64,000 bases of DNA, from assembly GCA_963678465.1 (NCBI GenBank), contig OY782858.1:2728001-2792000 (forward strand). Direction: 5' to 3'. Source of the DNA: Paludibacter sp963678465 (GTDB taxonomy: Bacteria > Bacteroidota > Bacteroidia > Bacteroidales > Paludibacteraceae). The notes beneath the pieces are model-generated. The model was given only the letters and a program-made list of their open reading frames with translations, did no database searches and was not told where the DNA came from. A program made the translations under genes and the position numbers. Of the stretch, positions 50,962 to 59,994 are shown piece by piece (position 1 is the stretch's first letter; every line of letters starts with the position of its first letter).

Positions 50962-53145
50962 ATGAAAATCAGCGTTTCCCGTTGGACAGTTTTATTACTG
51001 CTCATTCCAGTTCTTGCTTCGGCTCAAACAACTTTTCCTTTTCAAAACACTTCTTTACCCGATAGTAAACGTGTTGACAATCTTCTTTCGTTGATGACAA
51101 TCGATGAAAAAGTCAATGCCCTTTCTACCAATCTTGGCATTCCCCGCCTGGGCATCCGAAACACCGGACATTCCGAAGGCCTGCATGGCATGGCACTCGG
51201 CGGACCTGGTAATTGGGGCGGAATGGAAAGAGGTGTAACTAAAACCTACCCCACTACCACTTTCCCTCAGGCTTACGGACTTGGCGAAACCTGGGATACA
51301 GAATTGATCCGGAAAGTTGCCGACATTGAAGCAACAGAAGTGAGGTTTTATGCTCAGAATGCCAACCAGCAAAGAGGTGGTATGGTAATGCGGGCTCCGA
51401 ATGCCGATTTGGCGCGCGATCCTCGCTGGGGGCGCACCGAAGAAAGTTACGGCGAGGATGCATTCCTTACTTCGCGACTGACGGTGGCTTTTGTGAAAGG
51501 CTTACAAGGTAACGATCCGGGATACTGGAAATCGGCTTCGCTTATGAAACACTTTATGGCCAACAGCAATGAAGATGGGCGCGACTCCACTTCGTCGGAC
51601 TTCGACGAACGACTTTTCCGCGAATATTATTCTTTCCCGTTTTACAAAGGCATTACCGAAGGTGGCTCGCGGGCATTTATGGCTTCGTACAATGCCTGGA
51701 ATGGCGTGCCTATGACGATTCATCCGATACTGAAAACAATTACCCGTGACGAATGGGGCAACAACGGTATTATTTGTACAGATGGTGGCGCCCTGAATCT
51801 GCTTGTAAAAGCGCACAAAGCTTTCCCAACAATGACCGAAGGTGCTGCTGCTGTGGTGAAAGCTTCGGTAGGCCAGTTTCTTGACTTTTTCAGACCCTAC
51901 ATTTACGATGCTTTAAAAAAAGGCATTTTGACAGAAAAAGACATTGATGATGCTATAAGGGGGAACTTTTATGTAGCGTTAAAACTGGGCTTGCTCGATG
52001 CCGACCAAACGAAAGCACCTTACGCCGGCATTGGCGTAACCGATACCGTTTCGCCCTGGTATAAACCGGAGGTGAAGGCTTTTGTGCGTGAGGTAACGGC
52101 TAAATCGGTAGTTTTGCTGAAAAATTCAAGTCAGTTATTGCCATTCAACAAATCAAAAATCAAATCCATAGCTGTTATCGGACCACGCGCTAACGAAGTA
52201 TTGCTCGACTGGTACAGCGGAACGCCACCATATGCGGTAACAATTTTAGAGGGCATCAAAAATGCTGTAGGAAAAGATGTAGAAGTGCTTTATGCAGCGA
52301 GCGATGAGATGGATAAAGCCACCAAAGCAGCACGGAAAGCCGATGTAGCCATTGTTTGCGTAGGCAATCATCCTTATGGAACTGATGCACGCTGGAAAAT
52401 ATCACCGGTACCAAGCGACGGTCGCGAAGCAGTCGACCGCAAAGCACTGAGCCTGGAACAGGAAGATTTGGTGAAAGTAGTAATGCAGGCCAATCCCAAA
52501 ACAGTGATGGTATTGGTGAGCAATTTCCCTTTTGCCATCAATTGGTCGCAGGAAAATGTGCCGGCGATTGTACACCTTACCAACAACAGTCAGGAATTGG
52601 GCAACGGACTGGCCGATGTGATTTTTGGCGTTGTCAATCCTGCCGGACGCACCACACAAACCTGGGTAAAAGATATCACCGACCTGCCACCAATGATGGA
52701 TTACGATATTCGTCATGGCAGAACTTACCAATATTTTAAAGGCAAGCCACTTTATCCGTTTGGGTTTGGACTAAGTTACACTTCGTTTGAATATTCGAAC
52801 ATGAAAACGTCAAAACCTATGCTTACCGATTCGATTCTTGTTTCTGTAAACGTGAAAAATACTGGAAAACGAGATGGCGATGAAGTGATTCAGCTCTATG
52901 TTTCTTACCCCGATTCCAAAGTGGAACGACCACGCCAGCAACTCAAAGGATTCAAGCGCGTATTTATCCCCGCCGGCAAAACTGAAACTGTTCAAATTCC
53001 ATTAAAAGCATCCGATGTAGCATATTGGAACGTAGAAAAACATGCTTTTGTGACTGAAAAGGGCAAGCTGAAGTTGATGATTGGAAGTTCTTCGGCTGAT
53101 ATTAAACAAACAAAAATATTACCCCTAACCCCTAAAGGGGAATAA
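50962..53145 (+). CDS. GH3 beta-glycosidase (beta-glucosidase/beta-xylosidase type)
   Basis: 727 aa with a signal peptide (1-21, ending ASAQ); probably periplasmic. Standard GH3 layout: TIM-barrel domain with LGIPRLGI, RDPRWGRTEESYGED, SLMKHFMANS and nucleophile Asp274 in IICTDGGAL; alpha/beta-sandwich domain; fibronectin III-like C-terminal domain (FGFGLSYTSFEYSN onward). It would remove terminal glucose or xylose from imported oligosaccharides. The final residues (LTPKGE) are encoded by a G/C-rich repeat element that runs into the stop codon. It is followed by GH31 at about 100 bp. Confidence 0.92.
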   Translation: MKISVSRWTVLLLLIPVLASAQTTFPFQNTSLPDSKRVDNLLSLMTIDEKVNALSTNLGIPRLGIRNTGHSEGLHGMALGGPGNWGGMERGVTKTYPTTTFPQAYGLGETWDTELIRKVADIEATEVRFYAQNANQQRGGMVMRAPNADLARDPRWGRTEESYGEDAFLTSRLTVAFVKGLQGNDPGYWKSASLMKHFMANSNEDGRDSTSSDFDERLFREYYSFPFYKGITEGGSRAFMASYNAWNGVPMTIHPILKTITRDEWGNNGIICTDGGALNLLVKAHKAFPTMTEGAAAVVKASVGQFLDFFRPYIYDALKKGILTEKDIDDAIRGNFYVALKLGLLDADQTKAPYAGIGVTDTVSPWYKPEVKAFVREVTAKSVVLLKNSSQLLPFNKSKIKSIAVIGPRANEVLLDWYSGTPPYAVTILEGIKNAVGKDVEVLYAASDEMDKATKAARKADVAIVCVGNHPYGTDARWKISPVPSDGREAVDRKALSLEQEDLVKVVMQANPKTVMVLVSNFPFAINWSQENVPAIVHLTNNSQELGNGLADVIFGVVNPAGRTTQTWVKDITDLPPMMDYDIRHGRTYQYFKGKPLYPFGFGLSYTSFEYSNMKTSKPMLTDSILVSVNVKNTGKRDGDEVIQLYVSYPDSKVERPRQQLKGFKRVFIPAGKTETVQIPLKASDVAYWNVEKHAFVTEKGKLKLMIGSSSADIKQTKILPLTPKGE
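53122..53140. repeat. G/C-rich repeat, copy 1 (inside the 3' end of GH3)
   Basis: CCCCTAACCCCTAAAGGGG is roughly the reverse complement of the copy at 53212-53233. It forms a hairpin and supplies the last codons of the GH3 gene. Confidence 0.7.
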
Positions 53146-53182
53146 GATACACTATAACAATTTCAGTAATAAAACAATAGTT

Positions 53183-53246
53183 TTTTAAATTCAATAACCG
53201 AACTCCCAATTCCCCCTTCGGGGGTTAGGGGGCTTTTAAATTCAAT
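53183..53246. repeat. G/C-rich hairpin element, copy 2, flanked by 13-bp direct repeats
   Basis: The core at 53212-53233 has a CCCCC-TTC-GGGGG hairpin followed by TTAGGGGGC. The 38-bp segment 53196-53233 is bracketed by identical 13-bp direct repeats TTTTAAATTCAAT (53183-53195 and 53234-53246), which look like a target-site duplication. The second repeat ends 1 bp before the ATG of GH31. Confidence 0.75.
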
Positions 53247-53247
53247 C

Positions 53248-55608
53248 ATGAAAAAACAAATTATTTCCGCTTTGCTTTTGTTGGCTTGCAGTTGCTTGCA
53301 GCCACTTGTGGCACAACAAAAACGACTTCTCGGCGACCCCGTGGATATGAGCCTAGACTTTAAGGACTTTCACAACACCTTCTTCTTTGCCGATAAATTG
53401 GCCAGTTTCGATCCGGTAACTGCCAAAGGTAAAATCAGTTGGAAGCGTTCGTCGCTTTACACGCGTCAGGCCTTTGATGTAAATACAATCCTGCCACAGG
53501 ATTTAAAGATGCTCGACTTCCCCGGTGAAGCCTACCAGCAAAATCCAGAACTTGGTTTTACAGTGGATTTTATTACGCCCCGAACCTTGCGCATTCGTAT
53601 GCTGACAACTCCCGTGGAACCAAAGCCTTTCGACTCGCCGATGTTGGTGAAAGAGCCGGGCAAGGACAGTTCATGGAAATATGCTAAAACGAAAACCGGA
53701 CATACCTATACCAGTGCGTTTGGCAAATTGATGATTGAAGAAAATCCGTTCCGCATTGTGCTGATGGATGCCAGGGGCAATCGCCTGACCGACACATGGC
53801 GCTGGAATGACAACGATTCGTCGCAGGTAAAAATACTTCCTTTCAATTTTATTAAAAAAGGTGTAGATAACAGTCGCGAGATAAATCCGGTATTTTCATT
53901 GTCTCCCAACGAAAAGATTTTCGGTTGCGGTGAGTCATTCACCAAGCTGGACAAACGCGGACAAAAGGTGAACCTGTTCGTTACCGACCCACAAGGCCCC
54001 GAAACGGATGCGATGTACAAACCCATTCCATTCTTTATGAGCAATCGGGGTTACGGTATGTTTATGCACACTTCCGCACCCGTCACCTGCGATTTTGGAA
54101 ATACCTATGTGGGTGCCAATAAACTTTTTATGGGAGACGAGACCTTGGATTTATTCGTTTTTGTGGGAGAGCCAAAAGACATCCTGAACGAATATACCGG
54201 GATTACCGGAAAAGCACAAATGCCTCCGCTTTGGTCGTTCGGAACATGGATGAGCCGCATTACCTATTTTACTCAAAAAGAAGGCTATGAGGTGGCGGCT
54301 AAATTACGTGAAAATAAAATCCCTTCGGATGTGATTCATTTCGATACCGGTTGGTTCGAAACCGATTGGCAATGCGATTACAAATTTGCACCATCGCGTT
54401 TCTCCGATCCTCAGAAGATGATCAACGATTTGAAAAAGGATGGTTTCCATATTTCGTTGTGGCAGTTGACTTATTTTACACCTAAAAATAAATTCTTTCA
54501 GGAAATTATCGATAATAATCTGCATGTAAAGAATACGAAAGGCGAAATGTCCTACGAGGATGCTGTGCTCGATTTCTCGAATACCAACACTGTGAAATGG
54601 TACCAGGACAAACTGGCCGGACTGCTCAAAATGGGCGTTGGAGCTATCAAGGTCGACTTTGGCGAGGCAGCTCCGCTGGAAGGCGTTTACGCTTCAGGGC
54701 GTGGTGGTTGGTACGAGCATAATCTCTATCCTTTGCGCTACAACAAAGCGGTGGCAGATATTACCAAAGCTACCAACAACGAAAATATTATCTGGGCGCG
54801 CAGCGCGTGGGCCGGCAGTCAACGTTACCCCTTGCATTGGGGCGGTGATGCTGCCAATAAAGATGTAGCTATGGAGTCACAATTACGGGGTGGTTTATCT
54901 TTTGGCTTGAGCGGCTTCTCATTCTGGAGTCACGACATTGGCGGTTTTGTTCAATCTTCGCCCGAAGCGTTGTACCGTCGCTGGTTACCATTCGGTTTTC
55001 TTACGTCGCACAGTCGTGCGCACGGAGCACCTCCCAAAGAACCCTGGTTATACAATCCTGATTTCGTAAAAGCCTTCCGCGCATCTGCCGAACTAAAATA
55101 CAAACTCATGCCTTATGTGTATGCACAGGCGAAAGAATGTACCGAAAAAGGGTTGCCAATGGTGCGCGCCCTTTTTGTGGAATTCCCCAACGATCCCGGT
55201 GCATGGACAGTAGATGATGCCTATCTTTTTGGCTCTGATATTTATGTGGCGCCATTGATGGAAAACACCAAAGGCCGTCAGGTGTATTTGCCGGGTGGAA
55301 AATGGATCGACTATCAAACCGGCAAAACCTACGACCGCGGCTGGAACGATATTGAGGCAGGCGAAATCCCTTGTATCATCCTCGTTCGCGATGGCGCTGT
55401 CATTCCTCACACTAAGTTGGCACAATCTACGGATAAGATTGATTGGTCGACCATTGACTTGAAAATTTATGGTCAGCAGTCTTTTGCAAAAGGACTAATT
55501 TGCTTACCTTTGGACAATAAATTGGTGGAAGTGCAACTAAGCAAAAAAGGTACTACCTATCAAGTGGAGAAAGGAGTTATTGCAGGAGTGAAATACCAAA
55601 TAAAATAA
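53248..55608 (+). CDS. GH31 alpha-xylosidase (YicI-like)
   Basis: 786 aa. N-terminal signal (1-22, SCLQPLVAQ); a Cys within it (ACSC) could also act as a lipobox. A GH31 beta-sandwich (about 35-310) is followed by the catalytic barrel with nucleophile Asp470 in IKVDFGEAAP and acid/base Asp534 in LHWGGDAA. KVDFGE closely resembles the KTDFGE motif of the E. coli alpha-xylosidase YicI, favouring alpha-xylosidase over alpha-glucosidase. It removes alpha-1,6-xylose from the non-reducing end of xyloglucan oligosaccharides. It lacks the PA14 insert of the other GH31 here. The start directly follows the inserted repeat element. Confidence 0.92.
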   Translation: MKKQIISALLLLACSCLQPLVAQQKRLLGDPVDMSLDFKDFHNTFFFADKLASFDPVTAKGKISWKRSSLYTRQAFDVNTILPQDLKMLDFPGEAYQQNPELGFTVDFITPRTLRIRMLTTPVEPKPFDSPMLVKEPGKDSSWKYAKTKTGHTYTSAFGKLMIEENPFRIVLMDARGNRLTDTWRWNDNDSSQVKILPFNFIKKGVDNSREINPVFSLSPNEKIFGCGESFTKLDKRGQKVNLFVTDPQGPETDAMYKPIPFFMSNRGYGMFMHTSAPVTCDFGNTYVGANKLFMGDETLDLFVFVGEPKDILNEYTGITGKAQMPPLWSFGTWMSRITYFTQKEGYEVAAKLRENKIPSDVIHFDTGWFETDWQCDYKFAPSRFSDPQKMINDLKKDGFHISLWQLTYFTPKNKFFQEIIDNNLHVKNTKGEMSYEDAVLDFSNTNTVKWYQDKLAGLLKMGVGAIKVDFGEAAPLEGVYASGRGGWYEHNLYPLRYNKAVADITKATNNENIIWARSAWAGSQRYPLHWGGDAANKDVAMESQLRGGLSFGLSGFSFWSHDIGGFVQSSPEALYRRWLPFGFLTSHSRAHGAPPKEPWLYNPDFVKAFRASAELKYKLMPYVYAQAKECTEKGLPMVRALFVEFPNDPGAWTVDDAYLFGSDIYVAPLMENTKGRQVYLPGGKWIDYQTGKTYDRGWNDIEAGEIPCIILVRDGAVIPHTKLAQSTDKIDWSTIDLKIYGQQSFAKGLICLPLDNKLVEVQLSKKGTTYQVEKGVIAGVKYQIK

Positions 55609-55635
55609 ATGCTTATTGGGATGTAATCCTGTCTT

Positions 55636-55707
55636 TATTCGGAGTGCAACTTCTATTTATATTCGGAGTGCGAGCTCTATCTATATTCGGGGTGCGACTT
55701 AAAGTCG
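55636..55707. repeat. Three 24-bp direct repeats
   Basis: Units begin TATTCGG(A/G)GTGC at 55636, 55660 and 55684. The third unit forms the left arm of the palindrome at 55680-55722. Confidence 0.75.
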
Positions 55708-55722
55708 CGCCCCGAATATAGA
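55680..55722. repeat. 43-bp near-perfect palindrome
   Basis: Arms TCTATATTCGGGGTGCGACT and AGTCGCGCCCCGAATATAGA pair with a single G-T position around AAA-rich centre 55700-55702. It would form a very stable hairpin in the mRNA 72 bp past the GH31 stop. There is no T run, so it may be an attenuating or stabilising structure or a repeat element. Confidence 0.8.
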
Positions 55723-55752
55723 CAGAAGGATGTACCGCTAAAGCTGTTGGAA

Positions 55753-56025
55753 GCACCGAAATATTAAAAGGAAAAATCGCAATATTAAAAAAAAATACCG
55801 CAATATTAAAATGAAGCACCGCATAAGCAATTGAAAGCACCGCAACATTAAAAGGAAACACCGCAATATCAAAAAGAAGCACCGCAATATTAAAAGGAAA
55901 CACCGCAATATTAAAATGAAGCACCGCATAAGCAATTGAAAGCACCGCAATATTAAAATGAAGCACCGCATAAGCCATTTAATGCATCGCATAAGTAACT
56001 TTATGTATCGCATCTGATAAATGCA
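55753..56025. repeat. Minisatellite, 21-bp units, 13 copies of two types
   Basis: Thirteen contiguous 21-bp units start at 55753. Type A reads GCACCGCAATATTAAAAGGAA; type B reads GCACCGCATAAGCAATTGAA plus one base. They are interspersed (A at 1-3, 5-8 and 10; B at 4, 9 and 11-13, with the last two decayed). The array ends 12 bp before the -7 box of the GH39 gene. Open frames through it on the minus strand are a by-product of the 3n period. Confidence 0.92.
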
Positions 56026-56037
56026 GACAGGTGAACC

Positions 56038-56045
56038 TATTTTTG
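56038..56045 (+). promoter_or_regulatory. -7 box of the GH39-GH3 operon
   Basis: TATTTTTG, 47 bp before the GH39 ATG. The -33 region falls in the last units of the 21-bp array and lacks TTTG. Confidence 0.5.
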
Positions 56046-56092
56046 ACAGACAGATTTTAGCATCAACATACAAATAAAAAGAAATAGCTGAA

Positions 56093-57682
56093 ATGAAAAA
56101 CACATCTCTATTTATTATTCTTGGAAGCTTTTTATTGAGCAGTGCTTTTGCACAAAATAGCACGAATATTAAAGTTAATTCCTCTGAGCGAATCATCACT
56201 GCCGACTTCAATAAAGAAAAGGGCGATCTAAATATAATGTTCAAGGAATGTATTGGTGCCGGTCGTGCCAACGAAGGGTTGCGTGCCGACTGGCAACAGC
56301 AATTAGCACGCGTTAAAAAAGAATGCGATTTTAAATACATACGGTTTCATGGCTTATTGACGGATGATATGGCCGTTTATCGCGAAGACCAGAATGGAAA
56401 TCCCGAATACAACTATATGTACATCGACCCTTTGTTCGATTATCTTCTGAGTATTGGCATCAAACCTTTTGTTGAACTTGGATTTATGCCATCGGCTCTG
56501 GCAAGTGGCTCTAAAACCATTTTTTGGTGGCGCGGCAATGTTACTCCTCCGAAAGATTACGATAAATGGGGTGATTTAATTAAAAACCTGACTGCTCACT
56601 TCACCGAACGATATGGAGCTGAAGAAGTAAAAACATGGTATTTCGAAGTGTGGAACGAACCAAACCTGGATGGATTTTGGGCAGGAACTCAGGAGGAATA
56701 CTTTAAACTTTACAAGTATTCCGTCAACGCTATTAAAAGTGTAAACAAAGACTATCGTGTAGGTGGACCTGCTACTGCCGGAGCTGCCTGGGTGCCCGAA
56801 ATGATACAATTTTGTCAGCAAAACGCACTTCCACTCGATTTCATTAGTACGCATTCTTACGGTGTAGAGCAGGGTTTCCTGGATGAATATGGCAATTCCG
56901 GTACTGTTCTGAGTAAAAATCCAATGGCCGTAAGCGGCGATATTCTCAACTCCCGCAAGCAAATAACAAATTCTACCATGCCCGGTCTGGAACTGCATTA
57001 TACAGAGTGGAGCTCGTCTTACACGCCTTCCGACCCTCTTCACGACAGCTATCACGAAGCGGCTTATATTTTACAAAAAATAAAACAGGTGGGCAACTCG
57101 GCCAATTCAATGTCCTATTGGGTATTTACCGATATCTTTGAGGAATCAGCTCCCCGCTTTACACCTTTTCATGGAGGGTTTGGTTTGCTCAATACACAGG
57201 GAATTAATAAATCGGCCTATTATTCGTACAAATTTATGAATGAAATGGGCGAAACGGAATTACAAAACACAGATGATAAATCCTGGGTTTGTAAAGATGC
57301 CAACGGAAATGTACAAGTACTGCTTTGGGATTATACACACACGCTTCCGGCCGACTCTGTCAACAATCAGGCTTATTATATCCGCGATTTACCCGCCACT
57401 TCAAAAGGAAAAGTTCGTATCGGTTTATCGGGCATGGCTCAAGGGAAATACAAGCTCGAAATCTACAGGATTGGATACAAATCGAATGATGCTTATTCTT
57501 CTTATCTGGCCATGGGTCGACCTGATCAGCTGACAAAAGCACAGGTGGAGCAAATCAAAAAACAAAACAATGGTTCACCGCTGGCAATAGAAAACATACA
57601 AATCAAAAATAATCAATCCTTTGTAAAAGAGCTTGATCTTTGCGAAAACGATGTATATTTTCTGAAAATAATCAAACAATAA
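56093..57682 (+). CDS. GH39 beta-xylosidase family protein
   Basis: 529 aa with a signal peptide (1-20, ending AFAQ); likely periplasmic. The TIM barrel has the acid/base Glu189 in EVWNEPNLDGFW and nucleophile Glu305 in LHYTEWSSS, typical of clan GH-A family 39. A C-terminal beta-sandwich follows (about 400-529). Family 39 members are mostly beta-xylosidases with a few other activities. Within this locus it could release beta-linked xylose or another pentose side chain. It has its own promoter-like box and is followed 32 bp later by GH3. Confidence 0.9.
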   Translation: MKNTSLFIILGSFLLSSAFAQNSTNIKVNSSERIITADFNKEKGDLNIMFKECIGAGRANEGLRADWQQQLARVKKECDFKYIRFHGLLTDDMAVYREDQNGNPEYNYMYIDPLFDYLLSIGIKPFVELGFMPSALASGSKTIFWWRGNVTPPKDYDKWGDLIKNLTAHFTERYGAEEVKTWYFEVWNEPNLDGFWAGTQEEYFKLYKYSVNAIKSVNKDYRVGGPATAGAAWVPEMIQFCQQNALPLDFISTHSYGVEQGFLDEYGNSGTVLSKNPMAVSGDILNSRKQITNSTMPGLELHYTEWSSSYTPSDPLHDSYHEAAYILQKIKQVGNSANSMSYWVFTDIFEESAPRFTPFHGGFGLLNTQGINKSAYYSYKFMNEMGETELQNTDDKSWVCKDANGNVQVLLWDYTHTLPADSVNNQAYYIRDLPATSKGKVRIGLSGMAQGKYKLEIYRIGYKSNDAYSSYLAMGRPDQLTKAQVEQIKKQNNGSPLAIENIQIKNNQSFVKELDLCENDVYFLKIIKQ

Positions 57683-57714
57683 TCACCCGAAATCATCAAT
57701 TTTACAATATATCA

Positions 57715-59913
57715 ATGAAAAAACTAAAATCACTTTTACTTGGCTTACTCGTTGTGGCGGCACTACCCGCTCAAAACAAACTTCCCATCTATCTTGACAA
57801 TACACAACCTATTGAATTGCGTATAAAGGATGCATTGTCGAAAATGACCACCGAAGAAAAAGTGGCCATGTGTCATGCCCAGTCAAAATTCTCATCGCCC
57901 GGAGTTCCTCGTTTAGGCATCCCCGAAGTATGGATGAGCGATGGTCCTCACGGCGTTCGTGAAGAAATAGAGTGGAACACGTGGAATGCTGCTCAGTGGA
58001 CCAACGATTCTATTACAGCTTTTCCGGCGCTTACCTGTCTGGCAGCCACTTTCAATCCTCAGGCATCACTTGCCTATGGTGTGGCCATTGGCGAAGAAGC
58101 GCGGTATCGCAAAAAAGATATTTTGCTGGGGCCGGGTGTGAATATTTACCGCACACCTTTAAACGGACGCAATTTCGAATACATGGGCGAAGATCCTTAT
58201 CTGGCTTCACGAATGGTGGTTCCTTACATAAAGGGAGTTCAGCAAAATGGTGTAGCTGCCTGCGTAAAACATTTTGCACTCAACAATCAGGAATTGTGGA
58301 GAGGGCATATTAATGTACACGTCAGCGATCGCGCTTTGTACGAAATTTATTTACCTGCCTTCAAAGCTGCCGTAGAAGAAGGACAGGTATGGTCGGTAAT
58401 GGGTGCCTACAATAAACTCCGAGACGAACATTGCTGTCACAACGATTTTTTATTGAATAAAATCCTGAAAACCGATTGGAAATTTGATGGTTTGGTGGTA
58501 AGCGACTGGGGTGGAACGCACGATGCGAAGCAAGCAGCACTGAATGGCCTCGATATCGAAATGGGATCGTATACAAATGGATTATCATCTGAATCGAAAT
58601 TTGGATACAACGACTATTTTCTGGCCCATCCTTTCCTGAAACTATTGAAAAGCGGTGAGGTGCCAATGTCGGTACTCGACGACAAGGCAAGTCGTATCCT
58701 TCGGGTTATTTTCCGCACAGGAATGGATACAACTCGTCCCTGGGGTCGTCTTAGCTGCGACGAACACAGCCAAACTGCCCGCAAAATTGCCGAAGAAGGA
58801 ATTGTATTGCTCAAAAACGAGAAACAGCTTTTGCCCGTTGCTCCTGAAAAATACAGTAAAATAGCGGTTATCGGCGAAAATGCAACCCGCAGCGTAACTT
58901 TTGGAGGTGGATCGTCGACATTAAAAGTGAAATACGAAATTTCACCTCTCGATGGATTGATCCAAAAGTATGGAAAAGACAAAATAGTGTACAGCATGGG
59001 CTATGCTTCAGGTCCTTCAATGTGGGATCGTGAATTACCTTCGCCATTGAATGCCGATTCGTTGATTCAGGCCGCTATTACTGCCACTAAAGACGCTGAA
59101 GTTGTTTTCTTTTTTGGCGGCTTGAATAAAAACCATTCGCAGGACAGCGAAGGAGGTGACAGAAAATCGTTGGAATTGCCTTACGGACAGGACAAACTGA
59201 TCAATGAAATTTTAAAGGTGAATAAAAATCTGGTGGTTGTACTCATCAGCGGCAATGCTGTAGCAATGCCATGGGTCAATCAGGTTCCTGCCATTCTGCA
59301 AAGCTGGTACCTGGGTTCCGAAAGTGGAAACGCAATTGCCAATGTACTCACGGGAGAAGTGAATCCTTCGGGGAAATTGCCTTTTTCATTCCCTGTGAAA
59401 TTAGAAAATAATGCAGCACATTCATTCGGAAGCCTTTCTTATCCCGGCGATTCCGTTCATCAGTATTACAAAGAGGACATTCTGGTAGGTTATCGCTGGT
59501 TCGATACTAAAAAGATTAAGCCTCTGTTTGCTTTTGGTCACGGACTATCGTACACAACTTTCGAGTACGGAAAAATTTCGACAGACAAAAAAGCATACAC
59601 AGCTAATGAAACCATAAAAGTATCGTTTACAGTTAAAAATACAGGAAAAGTGGATGGTGCCGAAGCAGTTCAGGTTTACACATCGCAACCAAAAGCATCG
59701 GTCACCCGCCCTGCCAAAGAGCTGAAAGCATTTAGCAAAGTATATCTTAAGGCTGGAGAAACAAAAACTGTGGAACTCGAAATCAAAGCAAAAGACATGG
59801 CCTATTTCGATGAAAATCTAAAGGACTGGAAGCTGGAAAAAGGAGAGTTTGTACTTTCAAATGCCGCCTCTTCGGCTCAGGTGAAAAGCAATGTAAAAAT
59901 CCGAATCGATTAA
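57715..59913 (+). CDS. GH3 beta-glucosidase
   Basis: 732 aa from the ATG at 57715; the frame is open upstream to 57640, but those codons lie inside GH39 and the downstream ATG begins a proper signal peptide (KKLKSLLLGLLVVAALPAQ). Features: MSDGPHGVREE, GPGVNIYRTPLNGRNFEY, CVKHFALNNQE and nucleophile Asp264 in GLVVSDWGGTHD. The alpha/beta-sandwich and fibronectin III-like domains are present (FAFGHGLSYTTFEYG). The VSDWGG motif is that of beta-glucosidases. It would finish breakdown to glucose. It ends the plus-strand operon before a terminator. Confidence 0.93.
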   Translation: MKKLKSLLLGLLVVAALPAQNKLPIYLDNTQPIELRIKDALSKMTTEEKVAMCHAQSKFSSPGVPRLGIPEVWMSDGPHGVREEIEWNTWNAAQWTNDSITAFPALTCLAATFNPQASLAYGVAIGEEARYRKKDILLGPGVNIYRTPLNGRNFEYMGEDPYLASRMVVPYIKGVQQNGVAACVKHFALNNQELWRGHINVHVSDRALYEIYLPAFKAAVEEGQVWSVMGAYNKLRDEHCCHNDFLLNKILKTDWKFDGLVVSDWGGTHDAKQAALNGLDIEMGSYTNGLSSESKFGYNDYFLAHPFLKLLKSGEVPMSVLDDKASRILRVIFRTGMDTTRPWGRLSCDEHSQTARKIAEEGIVLLKNEKQLLPVAPEKYSKIAVIGENATRSVTFGGGSSTLKVKYEISPLDGLIQKYGKDKIVYSMGYASGPSMWDRELPSPLNADSLIQAAITATKDAEVVFFFGGLNKNHSQDSEGGDRKSLELPYGQDKLINEILKVNKNLVVVLISGNAVAMPWVNQVPAILQSWYLGSESGNAIANVLTGEVNPSGKLPFSFPVKLENNAAHSFGSLSYPGDSVHQYYKEDILVGYRWFDTKKIKPLFAFGHGLSYTTFEYGKISTDKKAYTANETIKVSFTVKNTGKVDGAEAVQVYTSQPKASVTRPAKELKAFSKVYLKAGETKTVELEIKAKDMAYFDENLKDWKLEKGEFVLSNAASSAQVKSNVKIRID

Positions 59914-59933
59914 GCTGCTGATTTTTTATACAA

Positions 59934-59973
59934 AACAGCCCGAAAGTTCAAAATAACTTTCGGGCTGTTTCTT
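59934..59973. terminator. Bidirectional terminator between GH3 and the DUF6249 gene
   Basis: A perfect 15-bp stem (59934-59948 with 59955-59969), 6-nt loop and T-rich tail; an A-rich left flank lets it serve the convergent minus-strand gene too. Confidence 0.85.
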
Positions 59974-59994
59974 TCTGTTTAACAAACAAGTTCT

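Noticed and set aside
53128..53234. Intrinsic terminator between GH3 and GH31
   Set aside because: The hairpins are G/C-rich but the tail TTTTAAATTC is a direct repeat present on both sides; the repeat-element reading explains more, and GH31 lacks another promoter.
55753..56025. Possible CRISPR array
   Set aside because: Units are contiguous 21-mers with no unique spacers, and no cas genes are present; it is a minisatellite.
55613..56340. Minus-strand frames rich in LHFNIAV-type repeats across the 55753 array
   Set aside because: Same 3n-period artefact; the longer one runs into the GH39 coding region on the opposite strand.
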